A stretch of 64,000 nucleotides of DNA from Bugula neritina (Eukaryota > Bryozoa > Gymnolaemata > Cheilostomatida > Bugulidae). Position 1 is the first letter of the stretch, and the number at the start of each line of letters is the position of its first letter. The DNA lies in the NCBI GenBank assembly GCA_964035545.1, contig OZ037771.1:8852408-8916407 (forward strand). Direction: 5' to 3'. Of this stretch, positions 23,124 through 34,400 are shown piece by piece. Under the pieces are notes generated by a model. It worked only from the letters and a program-made list of their open reading frames with translations. It was not told the origin of the DNA and did no database searches. The translations under genes and the position numbers were made by a program.

Positions 23124-23485
23124 CATACACACCATACACACCATACACGCAGCACAAGTATTATGTTAAACTGCAACTCGCCTACTTGTAGATGTGTGTC
23201 ACAGTATTCTCCATAATGTATTGGAAGAGAGTTCTTTGTTTCAAAAGAAGGCGGCACAGGAGAGGAAAAAAATCTAGACGTCATAATCAGCCAGAGGTAG
23301 AGATTGAAGAAGAGGTTGGAGCTATTTACAGGGTTGAAGATAATATGTACAGTGCTATGTACCAGACTGCCCCTGCAGATATCCCACAATTTATTTCAGG
23401 AAACCAATTTACCGTTGACGATGATGAACCAGAAAAATTCAAAGTTCGTAAATCAAAATTGAAATCTACTAAAGTTGGTGATTAG
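10213..23485 (+). CDS. Ig-like single-pass membrane protein (5' end missing, at least six exons)
   Basis: Exons by phase and GT-AG sites: 10213-10483, 13240-13417, 17589-17745, (start uncertain, about 21909)-22080, 22750-22823, 23192-23485. Exons one and two give the end of one Ig-like domain (Cys in NIDCVFGG, closing Cys in WICELYEP, then TLSQVTLKV). Exon three opens a second (AVFICKIQ, ITLYYNGRKV), and exon four closes it (NASVMCEGFNIAGYV). Exons five and six together encode one membrane helix of about 22 residues starting VAIMLSIGALL, followed by a basic stop-transfer stretch (KRRRHRRGKKSRR) and an acidic tail with several tyrosines; stop TAG at 23483. The topology implied is type I at the cell surface. 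The signal peptide and first exons are not in view; LINE and Gypsy debris covers the upstream region. Exon four's start does not fit the phase of exon three unless a small extra exon (perhaps 21505-21533) is used. Family not recognised. Confidence 0.78.
10670..10885 (-). mobile_element. tRNA-derived SINE, copy 1
   Basis: Reverse complement of the SINE at 30639-30853. The tRNA-like head is at the right (CTAGACCATGGCTGC near 10868, complement of the A box) and the body with GGGCTAAGGATTTATTCAC is at about 10739. It lies in intron 1 of the Ig-like gene, opposite to it. Confidence 0.75.
10886..11187. other. Intron sequence, nothing recognised
   Basis: Unique-looking sequence of mixed composition between the SINE and the TTAA-flanked element. 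Confidence 0.35.
11192..11917. mobile_element. Candidate TTAA-flanked MITE
   Basis: Begins GGGCA after TTAA (11188-11191) and ends TGCCC before TTAA (11918-11921). The perfect terminal repeat is only about 5 bp. The distal ~300 bp reappear, inverted and diverged, at about 18025-18340 (shared landmarks AATATCATAAATTTC, GGCATGCGTGT/ACACGCATGCC, AACATTCCAT-like), which shows it is a dispersed repeat. TTAA target sites occur in piggyBac and Kolobok elements; no transposase is present. Confidence 0.45.
11922..12490 (-). pseudogene. Gypsy gag fragment
   Basis: Minus-strand gag core: a KYHLRAPIFSGEADVEQF-like start near 12350, FDALRARFGLTAGDARVQLQ near 12150, CLREQATVVEWLAQVAYGDLP near 12060, and a NNIDLKRHLLV end. 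It is most like the gag of the 14176-17466 element. There is a frame change near 12235 and no LTR, primer site or zinc knuckle. Its left edge abuts the TTAA element. Confidence 0.75.
12952..13023 (-). tRNA. tRNA-like sequence, probably a SINE head or tRNA pseudogene
   Basis: On the minus strand there is an A-box-like TAGTGTAATGG and a B box GGATTCGAATCCC at tRNA spacing, with a plausible anticodon arm between. The acceptor arm pairs poorly and an A/T-rich run follows the 3' end, so a functional tRNA is unlikely. Confidence 0.35.
13024..14175 (+). other. Exon 2 of the Ig-like gene plus AT-rich intron
   Basis: Apart from the exon at 13240-13417 this is low-complexity intron sequence. A 68-codon open frame at 13618-13824 has no recognisable domain and is not supported as a gene. 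Confidence 0.4.
14176..14425 (-). repeat. 3' LTR of element D
   Basis: Bounded by TG/CA (TGTGAAATT to GGCGCA in plus sense). It is the same length as 17217-17466 but many bases differ, so the insertion is old. Confidence 0.75.
14480..16222 (-). pseudogene. Element D pol remnant (protease linker and RT)
   Basis: Pieces in several frames. Near 15720-15460 there is a post-protease linker resembling the VDKFGRPLVGGVQVV region of element B1 (here VQVVQRCIIPRRSR). RT N-terminal motifs follow at 15271-15071 (CHEIPLAAERG, LIESAHSAKSSPVALIQKK), then VLPFRLTSALATFQQL at about 14860. The YLDD box is altered (LLVYFFDFIVIS near 14770), so catalytic residues are lost. It ends in KSSKCTLLQPEVK at about 14650. 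Confidence 0.78.
16600..17160 (-). pseudogene. Element D gag remnant
   Basis: Minus-strand gag: MNKYNLKAFTLFREKDVEQI near 17070, WPARVILIQLRLCL, then a decayed ALRARF-like stretch near 16870 and an INNIGLKRHLL-like end near 16690. Several stops and frame changes occur. Confidence 0.7.
17217..17466 (-). repeat. 5' LTR of element D
   Basis: Bounded by TGTGAATC and GGCGCA. It is adjacent to the degenerate tRNA-Leu-type primer site on the left. Confidence 0.75.
17829..17913 (-). mobile_element. tRNA-derived SINE, copy 2, body part
   Basis: Reverse complement of the SINE 3' body (ACTCATACAAGTTTATAG and GGCTAAGGACTTATTTATATG). It is interrupted at about 17913 and resumes at about 21177. Confidence 0.7.
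18420..18703 (+). repeat. 5' LTR of element C
   Basis: TGTAGTGGAGC to ATTACAACA, 284 bp, followed by GTGG and the primer site at 18708-18722. A poly(A) signal AATAAA lies near 18601. Confidence 0.75.
18739..19607 (+). pseudogene. Element C gag, frameshifted
   Basis: ATG at 18739. The gag has DRYRLKAPTFTGEEAVEQFI, then a small deletion near 18962 that shifts frame, then LRMALTDKAKPYEAG, IFASLRARFGIPAIDARARLQ, and the knuckle CWGCGRPGHFQKNC. A TAA at 19605-19607 stops gag 12 bases before the frameshift heptamer GTTAAAC (19619-19625), so the gag-pol fusion could not form here. Confidence 0.82.
19608..21026 (+). pseudogene. Element C protease and linker, RT deleted
   Basis: In the -1 frame relative to gag. 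The protease has FLDLGCTTNLL where the other copies have DSGCT, so the catalytic triplet is changed. A TGA at 20267-20269 after GMPFLQRH matches the stop in A1. The linker VDKFGRPLAGGVQVV follows, then about 25 codons of RT start, then TPPEAVQSL-like pre-integrase sequence. RT and RNase H are missing. Confidence 0.8.
21177..21309 (-). mobile_element. tRNA-derived SINE, copy 2, head part
   Basis: Continues copy 2: CCTAGCACCACCAATGG near 21217, B-box complement GGGCTTGAACCCATG near 21244, A-box complement near 21296. ATTCATATG at about 21173 repeats ATTTATATG at about 17904, so an 8-9-bp target duplication is likely. Confidence 0.7.
22216..22609 (+). repeat. Solo Gypsy-type LTR
   Basis: 394 bp from TGCTGG to CCCACA, flanked by ATATT on both sides (22211-22215 and 22610-22614). 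It has a TATA-like TATAAAAG near 22417, a GCTGGAGCTCAGAGAA segment like CACTGGAGCTCGCAGAGCA of the 4216 LTR, and AATAAA near 22526. No internal sequence is present, so it is an LTR-LTR recombination product. Confidence 0.72.
23094..23122. repeat. (CA)n microsatellite
   Basis: About 14 CA units in the last intron of the Ig-like gene, followed by three CCATACACA copies. Confidence 0.9.
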
Positions 23486-23595
23486 TTGTTAGTGTGGCGC
23501 AAAAGTTCATTACTTTTACAGACATTGTTCAAAATTATTTGTTGTATTTTGTGTCTATGTTTACCTGTAGTAACAATTTCTCCTTTTCTTAAGTC

Positions 23596-23601
23596 AATAA
23601 A
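23596..23601 (+). terminator. Poly(A) signal of the Ig-like gene
   Basis: AATAAA 110 bp after the stop codon, followed by a T/G-rich stretch. Confidence 0.65.
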
Positions 23602-23939
23602 GTATTCAAATTGTTGTGTTTATGTCAGCTTTTCAACTTCTCTGTTGAATATTATAATAATTTAGTTTTGAGATATCCAAATCACAAAGAATAAAAAATA
23701 ACCTTCTTTTGTGTGAACTGTAAACTGCATACTTAATCCAATTCTATTTTTATTTGATAGGATAATTAGTTAATCATAACACAACTTGTTACTGAAAAAG
23801 TTTCATTTGAAAATGCAAATCTCCAATGAATAATCCAGACATCAAGCAGTCTGTGCTAGGATCGAGCAGTTCATTTAATATGTTGCAGTTTTTTGAACAA
23901 AATGTTTAACTCTTTTTCAATAATTAACTTAGAAGTTTA

Positions 23940-24350
23940 GCTTTCGCTTGCCGATCATCATGCATGCTGTATGTAATGCAACTTTTCCAGAAGTTATATT
24001 AAATATTTTAGTGCTGTGAAGTTCTAACTGTATCGAGGGTTTTAGGGTTAAAATCAATAGAATATAGAAACGGCATGACTAGCATGGAGACGGCATGACT
24101 GGGTGTTGTCATTCCTGGTCGTAAACTATTGCATTATGTTTAGCAGGAGACCCTGGGGGTTATATTTCTGCTGGCCATTACGCTACCCAACGTGTGTTCT
24201 ATGTGCTTCAAAAATCTCAATGTCAATGAAAAAGAAAAACAGATAGGAGATTGTAATTTATGCGAATAATAAACTAAAATATAAACACATATTACGACAG
24301 GATGTCAGGATTTATGTATAATCAACACTACTGTGCACACCTATATATGC
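23940..24350. repeat. Dispersed repeat, copy 1
   Basis: Nearly identical over about 410 bp to 60661-61071. It starts at GCTTTCGCTTGCCG and includes GTATCGAGGGTTTTAGGG and two ACGGCATGAC motifs. Copy 1 runs on past CTATATATGCAGC, where copy 2 is cut by element A2. Confidence 0.85.
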
Positions 24351-26903
24351 AGCTAAAGTCGTTGAAATGCTTAATACAGAGAGCTACGAGTTGCTTTGGG
24401 GAGGCTGTAGTAAATACGTTTGTAGCAGTAGCTGGCAGCATGTTTACATGCACACTGTGTGTATGCGTGTTTCATAGTCCATCATCATAGTATATTCATA
24501 GCTCCTAAACAAAACAATGAATTCCTACAACTGCGCAGCAAAAACCACAACTACTGAATCAAGTGCATTGCAAAAGTCTAAGACAACAAATCTGCCGGAA
24601 CATTTCTGTTCCCTTATTTGGAATTACTTGGGACTGGTGGTGCAATCTGGGTGACCAATAGGATCTGGAACACATCATTTTTGTTTATTTGTTTTTTGTG
24701 TATTATTCTGCTGCTGTTGGAAAGCATTGGTTATCCTGATCAGTTGCAATTAGTAGAGCCAAAGATCAAGTTATACTACTTATAATTTTACATTAAACAA
24801 GATACATATTACTAACTATTGAAACCTAAGAGCAGAAGCTGTATTATCAAGTTATCAGAGAAGTGCTAAAGGTTTGTCTGCTATTAATTTTTTTATCATT
24901 TATTGTCTTAATGCCTTAATATCGATACATTTAACTTATATTATATGAAATGGTTTATAGCTGACATTATTTTTAATGAATTATTATGCAGTAATATTTT
25001 GCTTACTTTAATAATTTTTATGTGTGTTATTTCCTTACAGTTCTTATTTTCTTGTACTTTATTTAGCCTTATATTGTGTGTATTTTATTTAGATTTCACG
25101 GTGTAGCTTTGTGAGCAAAAGTGTTATAAGTTGGAATAAAATACTAATAACTACACTCACAAGACATCAGTTTAATTCCTAAACCTACTCTGATAAGCTT
25201 GCGGTTGCTAGCAGACCTAACAAAACTGCTACAACGTTGGTAACTGGAAATAAATGTTTAGTTGCAAAGAAGTTAGTAAGCAACATTCAGATTCTTCTAG
25301 AGATGGACATTAAATGAAATGTTCAGGTGATGCATGCAATGTCTCCCGGATAGGAATGTAAATGGTTTGGGATAAAGGAGTTGTGCAATCAGTGTGATTA
25401 TAGAGGAGAGTTGTTAACTCAGTTGAGTAAAACTGACGCAGAAGAAAATGATTTTAAACCTTATTTCAATGGTGAGAGGTGGGTTATTCAGAGTAACTGG
25501 AGAAACCAAGACCCGCCTTAATTAGATGACTAACGTGCTGGATATTCTGTCCTACTAAACAGTGAACAAAGGATGGTGAGATAGTAGAGCATGATCACAG
25601 AGTGCATGGAGATGCATCAGGTTAAGCAACCCAACAAACTCAAAACTGTGCGCTCAGTGATGTATTATAAAGAATGAACTAATCATATGTCAGAAGCAAT
25701 CCAGGTATAGATATTGCAGTAATTGTTGTATGTTAGCTTATATGAAGAGCCAAGAGCATGATGAATAAGAAGTTAAGCAAGTGGGCATGTGCTAGTATAT
25801 TGCAGCCATTGTGTTCTTTCAAAGTTTGCTAGTTTTCAATACTATATAATTATATATAATATATCCCATTATAGGTTTTATTACATGAAACTACTATCAG
25901 ATGAGTTAAGCACATAATACTTTTAATTGTACCTAAAATATAATACACAGATATGTCGAAGGTAACAAATAGAGAACTACTTCAAATGATGCTTGTAAAG
26001 GTTTTAGGAGTTGGTGCTTTACTGATATTTAATAACCAATGAAATTTCAGCAATGACTACTGTAGCACAGCCTGCATACACAACATGAACTCAAGTACAA
26101 TCACCTATTCCATAAATTGACATCAATGAGTACAAAAAATACTATCATTATCAACAAGAGTACTGGGTAGGGCTGGTTATTCAGAATCTATCATTGCCTA
26201 TAGTAGCCATTAATTGGTCTCACTGTGCTAAATACCAATAGAAATAGAAATCATGGGGATATCACGTTTTTTTATGTTTTTATTATTCGTTACTTTTCAC
26301 CTTGTGTTAAAAAGACAGAACTAAGATTTATATGTTCAGGACTTCTTTTGAAAGAATATATAATGAAATAGAAAGTAGACAACTCTGCCGTAAAACTGAG
26401 CTAATAAAATAAAATATTATTTCAAGAAATATGCGTAATCAAGTGACAGCAGGAAGTTCCCTTACAGCAGACTCTCTGTGAGTTAGCAATAAAAGACCTT
26501 ATCTGCACAAGGAATTACTGTTAGATAACACAAATACTTTAGATTTAGCAAATATCTAAGAATGTGAGATTAATTATTACAAACAGTTGCACAACTTATC
26601 TGAATAGATATATACTCTATTATATATACATCACACATGTACATTACAAATTATCGCAATCAGAAAATAAAAGCTCCTCAAAATCAGCATAATTTATAAT
26701 TTAGTAGATTTATAAAATGAAAATCATTTTGGTGAATCTACTGGTACATTATATACTTCAAGAATAAATATAATTTTGCAAGTTCATCTGCATGCAAATC
26801 ATACAACAATTAAAAGTCTAGCAATAGGCACCCCAAAGATAAAATATAAAATGGATAACCCAGAATACCATACTTGACCTGCTAGTTAGGAGTACTGCTC
26901 TGT
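24351..26903. other. AT-rich intergenic region, no gene seen
   Basis: No open frame with a recognisable domain, no LTR pair and no tRNA-like element that I can support. The convergent Ig-like and RING genes both end toward it. A weak LTR-like composition (poly(A)-signal-like GGAATAAAATAC near 25133) was not enough to call. Confidence 0.5.
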
Positions 26904-29900
26904 TCAGACTATAATATTATTGGAAATAAGTGGTGCTCTGTCACCTTCAACCAGCTGTGGCTGAAACACTGAGTCATCGGTAGCATCTACCTCCCCATGC
27001 GTAGCTGCTGACGGCACATCAGCAGATGGTTGTGAAATAGCGGGCAGTGGTAATGTATCGGAAGAACTTAGCATTAGATCGGTTGTCCGGCTGTGGGGAT
27101 ACGGGTTTAGGGAATGTCCTGCATCATGGCGCTCTTGAGGACAGTTCCTGGAAACCTTAAAGACAACAAGAAACTTTAAAAAGTCAAGTTAACTGACAGT
27201 ATTCGTCATTCCACCTTCATTTCAGCTTCTCTCACTCAGTTAAATCATGCATTGACTGTTTAGGTTTATTTCATTTTGAAAACACAGCTAAACAACGCCA
27301 TGATATTAGCTGATTCAAAGACATGCAAAGTCATATCATGTGTGTAAGTGAGCCATTATTATGAATTAATTCAACACAAGTAAGTACAAAACTTATAATT
27401 AAACCAATATGCTTGTGCACTACCCTGAAGTTGTATTTAGCTGATAGTCAAGATATATATCAATAATTCAATGCTGCATAAATGTAACGTGCCAGGATTT
27501 TTTCAAATTTGATTTTTATTTATACATAATATTTGTCACAACTACTAGCTATTAGTGTTACGGTAGAAGTCCCATGATACACACCTGTACCAAAATATTG
27601 GGCCGCAAATCATTTTCAGTATCAGACACCTCATCACTGGAAGAAGCAAATGGGTTTTCTTCATACCCCAACCTCCTATGAGATGACCTTTGATCAGCTC
27701 TGTTAGTATAAGCAGAGTTTGATGTGTGTCCTTCTGCAAATCACACCTGATTTTTAGCCATAGTTTTTACAAACTAATAAGACAAGTATGCCAGGTTATT
27801 TAGTGTGACACTTGGTTTGTAAGACTGAAGCAGACGCACCTGTTGCACCATACGGTCTGCCACCACCGACGGCACCCAGACCCTCGGAAGGCGGTACTCT
27901 ACTGGCACCAGCAGGAGGAGGAAGTAGTGGCGTCCTCTCAGAGGAAACTGGGTCACCAGAACCTTCATCTGAGTCAGAGGAGTTGGAGGAACGCCTGCGC
28001 CCCCTGCGAGCTGCTCTGGGTATGACTCTCCTCTTGCACACTGGGCACGTCTTCTTGTTCTTCAAGAGCCAGGGGTCAATGCACTTCTGGTGGTAAGCTA
28101 GAATCACAATGCAAAAGAACATGGCATGATAATCTTCAACAGACTACAGACATGTGAGTCTGAAGCTTTCAGACGAATATTATTCACTTATTACAGGGAG
28201 AAGACTTGGCAGTTGGAAAATATGACCTGTTTTCTTTATAATTCTAAATGAAAAAATGGATAAAGTTATTAAGAAAAGACAAGACTTGTAATTGAAACAA
28301 ACCTATGCTATTTACGATCAAGTTTTACAAGTTGCCAGCGCAGATTCAGTGAAAATACAACTACAAAAATAGACAAGCGACAAGTACACAGTAGACAGTT
28401 GTGTTGTGCAGCATTTTACTGAGTATCAGGGAGCAGCTCAACATCTTATGAAATCTATAGAGTTGCTGCTCGAACCAACCACCACTTCGTGGTGAAAACA
28501 GTTTACAAGACTTACATAAAAAATCTCTTCGACTAGTCTAATTGATTCTGAGAATACAATACCACTAACAGTGAGCACTGAGATACTAGCTGTAAGCACT
28601 GTTGTTTTCAATTTATTGCTTCTAATAGTAAATCTAGAAAGAAAAAGAATAACAATCTTGAGCTAAGCTAAGGAAAAAAATTAGTACAAAAAGAAGCAAA
28701 GGGGTACTGTCCGATAGCTTGAAGCTAGTAAGGAGACAGCCCGGCTTTCTATAGAATACGAAAAACCCCTGCCCAATCAATGCAGCAAGAAGGCCCTATT
28801 CGTACCAGCAGCACCATACTCCGCCCATAGACGGTCTGCTAACCTTGACTTCACCATCTCAGAAGTCATGCTCTCAAAATCATATAAATATTTATTAAAT
28901 AACTTGGCAGCTTCAAATAACATAGACCTTTGCCCTTTGTTTTAAATTTAATAGTTTTAATTGCATTGCTGAATTTCAATCTTGTCTCATAATTATGATC
29001 TATGGACAGCCCTGAGTTACTAACTGTGAGTACTGAGATACTAACTGTAAGTACTGAGTTACTAAGTGTAAGTACTGAGATACTAACTGTAAGTATCGAG
29101 ATATTAACTGTAAGTACTGAGTTACTAACTGTGGGTACCGAGTTACTAACTGTGAGTACTGAGATACTAACTGTAAGTACTGAGATACTAACTGTAAGTA
29201 CTGAGTTACTAACTGTAAGTACTGAGATACTAACTGTAAGTACTGAGTTACTAACTGTGAGTACTGAGATACTAACTGTAAGTACTGAGATACTAACTGT
29301 AAGTACTGAGATACTAACTGTAAGTTCTGAGTTACTAAGTGTAAGTACTGAGATACTAACTGTAAGTAATGAGTTACTAAGTGTAAGTACTGATATACTA
29401 ACTGTAAGTACTGAGTTACTAACTGTGAGTACTGAGATACTAACTGTGAGGACTGAGATACTAACTGTAAGTACTGAGTTACTAACTGTGGGTACTGAGA
29501 TAGTAACTGTAAGTACTGAGTTACTAACTGCGATTACTGAGTTACTAACTGTAAGTACTGACTTACTAAGTGTAAGTACCGAGATACTAAGTGTAAGTAC
29601 TGAGTTACTAAGTGTAAGTACTGAGATACTAACTGTAAGTACTGAGTTACTAACTGTGGGTACCAAGTTACTAACTGTGAGTACTGAGATACTAACTGTA
29701 AGTACTGAGATACTAACTGTAAGTACTGAGTTACTAACTGTGGGTACCGAGTTACTAACTGTGAGTACTGAGATACTAACTGTAAGTAATGAGTTACTAA
29801 GTGTAAGTACTGAGATACTAACTGTAAGTACTGAGTTACTAACTGTAAGTACTGAGTTACTAACTGTAAGTACTGAGTTACTAACTGTGAGTACTGAGAT

Positions 29901-31411
29901 ACTAACTGTGAGGACTGAGATACTAACTGTAAGTACTGAGTTACTAACTGTGGGTACTGAGATAGTAACTGTAAGTACTGAGTTACTAACTGCGATTACT
30001 GAGTTACTAAGTGTAAGTACTGAGTTACTAAGTGTAAGTACTGAGATACTAAGTGTAAGTACTGAGTTATTAAGTGTAAGTACTGAGTTACTAACTGCGA
30101 TTACTGAGATACTAACTGTAAGTACTGAGATACTAAGTGTAAGTACTGAGATACTAAGTGTAAGTACTGAGTTATTAAGTGTAAGTACTGAGTTACTAAC
30201 TGCGATTACTGAGATACTAACTGTAAGTACTGAGATACTAACTGTAAGTACTGAGTTACTAACTGTGAGTACTGAAATACTAACTGTGATTGCAAGGAAG
30301 TAAGCGTATCTTTTCTCCCACTTCATAATCCCCTAAGCATATTGCGCAGCAATCATATTGGTCATCAGCCTTGTATTTAACCAGTGGCAACTTCTTCAGC
30401 TGCTTCTTTGATATCCCTGACCTTTGCTTTCTACGTATAGCCTGACACCACCAAACAACCTGTCATTAAATATCAAAGACTGCATCTAAATGAAGCATTT
30501 ATATTTTAAAAGTAGAGCCACCACCAACTGCATTAAGAGAGGATCCAGCTTTGTTAGCAAGTTTAACTCATCAGCGAGATCTGACTCACTTGCCTGCGCA
30601 GTGGAAGTTGATGCCGGTTATATACATGTTATGCATTCGAGAGCAGCCGTGGTCTAGGGGTTAGAGCGTTTGCCTAGTAAGCATGAAGTCATGGGTTCGA
30701 GCCCCGACATAGGCCATTGGTGATGCTAGGAACAGCATCCATTCATAATTGCTCCTGTGCCCCATCTGAATAAGTCCTTAGCCCAAATTTAACAAAAAAA
30801 ACCTTTCCCCCAGAGGTTCTCACATAATAGTGACTATAAGCTTGTGTGAGTTTTTATATACATGTTATGGATTCAACAGAATATCTGTTACAGCACACAA
30901 ATGAGCTGATGAATATTCAATCATAGTGATACTAGACCCTCAGGTGTCAAGCTCAATAACGGCCAACTTACTATTTACACCTAATTCGTTCACCAGCTAC
31001 ACAGCTAGTTCTGTCACTGGTGAGAAGGGGGGGGGGGGGGTGAACATGCCTAGAATGATGAAACCAGTCTAAGAAAAAACTCTAAACTCTAAATTACTTA
31101 TTTATATCATGTATACAATTTTTATTCCTATATAAATATTTTAGTGACATAGCATCAACAGCTGCTGTTTATATATTCACACTTGTTTGATGGAAGTGGA
31201 CACAGTATACTGAATATTGTGTGTAGCTCACTTAGCATCAGTTGGTAAGAAGGGAATTGGGACTTACCATCAGCACAATGACTATCAGTAGTACCAAACC
31301 AAAGATGAGAGCCATGGTTATGAGGAACGCGTATCGGTGAAGGTTATCCACTCCCGGTGGTTGAATCTCGGCTGATGTGCTGCAGAGATATAATACATAT
31401 ATACAATACAT

Positions 31412-31473
<62 letters not shown>

Positions 31474-34400
31474 TACAATACACCTATATAATACATGTAT
31501 ACAATAACATATACAATACATATATACAATACACAATATACACACATATGACGTACATACACACATATGACATACACACATATCATGTACATACACACAT
31601 ATAACATACACACATATCATGTACATACACACATATAACATACACACATATCACATACATACACACATATAACATACACACATATCACGTACATACACAC
31701 ATATAACATACACACATATCATGTACAGACGTATTAATAGCCAGATATTTACAGTTAGGGTGTAGAAACTTACATCTCATGCACCTGATTAGGATAGCTG
31801 TGTTGGCACAGGGCATGGCCGTCACTATGAGTAACAAACACAGCGGGGATATTAATCAACTTCGATGCTGATTCTAAATGGAAAATAAAAGACAATTATA
31901 CTATAACTGCATAGCTTCGGCCTAAAAGCATTACACATGGTTGAAGCGAATCTCCCAGATTCACTAACTGTAACACTAAACATGAGATAGACGAGTAGAG
32001 AGATTACTAGTTGAAATGTAAAACATGTGTTGTTTAAAGAATTCATTTCTTCTATTATGTTTCTGTATGCTACTGTAATACAAGCGCAGTGCAATTATAA
32101 TAATGGCATAGTGCAAGTATAGTACAGGTATAGTGCAAGTATAGTACAGGTATAGTGCAAGTATAGTACAGGTATAGTGCAAGTACAGCACAGGTATAGT
32201 GCAAGTATAGTACAGGTATAGTGCAAGTATAGTACAGGTATAGTGCAAGAACAAAGATAGTGTAAGTACAATACAAATGCACTGTAAGCATATCGTTATT
32301 ATACTGTAATCTAGCATATATTTGCACCATATGTAATACTTACTGCTGGTACATGTACAATACACACAGTGTAAGTAAAATGTACACGTACTCAACTTAC
32401 CGTTATCTGAATTCATATGCAGCAAACTGTCTTCATAATTGAATACGATAACGGCACTATAGCCACTTCTCTGTGCATTTAACACCTAGAAATAAAAAGC
32501 AATGATATATGGGTATAATAAGCAAGGGTGACAACCCTTCACTTATAGGGTATGTGTGTTGGGGAATGGTATGTGTGTGTTGGGGGATGGTATGTGTGTT
32601 GGGGGATGGTATGTGTGTGTTGGGGGATGATATGTGTTAGGGATGGGATATGCATATTATAATGCAGTGAGAGGTGAGAGCTCTGGTGTTTACAAGGTTG
32701 AGCTAATGGCACATATATTTAATATAATATGGTTATTGGCTGAAGGAGCTGCAGCAGGGGAATGCTGTACTGGTTGATCTTTGGACTGATGGGAGATAAA
32801 GATAAAGATAAAGACATGGATGAGTAAAGTGTTAGACGTGGGCAGGTGTAATACAATGCATGACCAAGTAATTCTTACTACTTTACTTTTCCCACCAATT
32901 CTTGTATATTATTAGAAATTGTTAGAAACTCAGGGTAATAATATGAGAGTCTACATTCCTGCTTCCTGATCAACAGTGAGTGTGTAGTAAAACAGTGAGT
33001 GAGTAGTAAAACAGTGAGTGAGTAGTATAACAGTGATTGTGTAGTATAACTGTGAGTGTGTAGTATAACTGTGAGTGTGTAGTATAACAGTGAGTGTGTA
33101 GTATAACTTTGAGTGAGTAGTATAACTGTGAGTGTGTAGTATAACTGTGAGTGTGTAGTATAACTGTGAGTGTGTAGTATAACAGTGAGTGTGTAGTATA
33201 ACTGTGAGTGTGTAGTATAACTGTGAGTGTGTAGTATAACTGTGAGTGTGTAGTATTACAGTGAGTGTGTAGTATTACAGTGAGTGAGTAGTATAACACT
33301 GAATCAGTTTCATAGATAATATGATAACCTAATGATCTAATAATATACATTCAGTCCACAGCCCGCGACACATGAGTACATGCACCATTAGAGTGAGATA
33401 TAAAAATTGACATCTTATTCACACAAACTGAAACTCTCATACTTCTGGCTTTATAACAAGTTTAATATGTACTGCATCATATAGCACTAAGACACACTGC
33501 ACAATATGGAGGAAAGTATTGCAGTTATCATAATTTAAAATTCCTAGCAGTCACAGAGGTTCAACTATGCCAACTTAGTTCTGAAAACAAAACAGAAAAA
33601 AGTGGGAAGGTTAGCAAAGCTTTCATTAACACCAAAACCGTAGGCTATTTTCTATACTAAACAGAGTATTTATTGCGGAGTGGGGCAACTCCCCACCGAA
33701 TCTTCCAGCTAGTTAGCCTGGCAACACTCACCTTAGTGACAAAACTACAACTTGTTCGATAACTGGTTAATCCTTTGGTTGATCTTTTGACTATAGCAAT
33801 CCATGGGAGATTTTGTGGAGAGTAAACGGCTGGAGATGGTGGTGGAGAGATGGTGGAACATGCGTCCAGGGGTTCAGCTTGGTGCAGCAAACCCTGTATG
33901 AGATTAGAATCAGTTCTGTAGAATACCTTTACAGTTCACTTATATTCTTGAAATAATTAGCAGTCATTGGCCGCTGTACATTTCATGCTTTTATAATTAA
34001 TCAACATTTTACTCCTATTTCAGAATAAAGAATTTGATTGGATCCCGAAATAGTGGGCGTATGCAAGATATTTTTAAATTATAGTTAATATTAAAATAGT
34101 AAATTCATGCCAGCCATTTTACATTACATCCTCCCGCTACTCGAACAGGACAAAGCGGAGATAGGTGAGACATTTTACATTACATTACGCTGAGTTATTA
34201 CTTTGCTGAACTGAGTCAAGTGATATTTTTCAGTGTAAAAAAGTGTTTTGGTGAAAACAATTGGAGAAAAAAACAAATATGTGAATCTGCATGAAAAAAA
34301 TCACCTGAGAACAAAATGTGTAATTCTAGAGCAAAGAAACCGTGTCATTTGAATACTAGCACAATTACAAGATGGCTACTAGAGTAGTTACTGTGAGGTA

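Noticed and set aside
24838-25240. Possible degenerate LTR (poly(A)-like signal and TTGGTAACTGG after it)
   Set aside because: No partner LTR, no target duplication and no internal coding sequence could be found.
29010-30284. CRISPR-like appearance of regular repeats
   Set aside because: Units are contiguous with no unique spacers, and the setting is a eukaryotic intron.
28866-30326. Long open frames on both strands (486 and 433 codons) through the minisatellite
   Set aside because: The 21-bp unit is a multiple of three without stops in these frames, so the openness is automatic. The real coding frame of the RING exon hits TAG at the first unit.
30643-30715. Functional tRNA-Thr gene
   Set aside because: A and B boxes are good, but the 3' side runs into a SINE body and the whole unit has a 16-bp target duplication; further copies lie at 10670 and 17829/21177.
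31238-31647. Tyr/Ile-rich open frames
   Set aside because: They are translations of the (TA)n and CA/TA repeats.
32970-33350. 126-codon open frame of repeated THSQLYYT-like units
   Set aside because: Translation of the 19-bp minisatellite within an intron.
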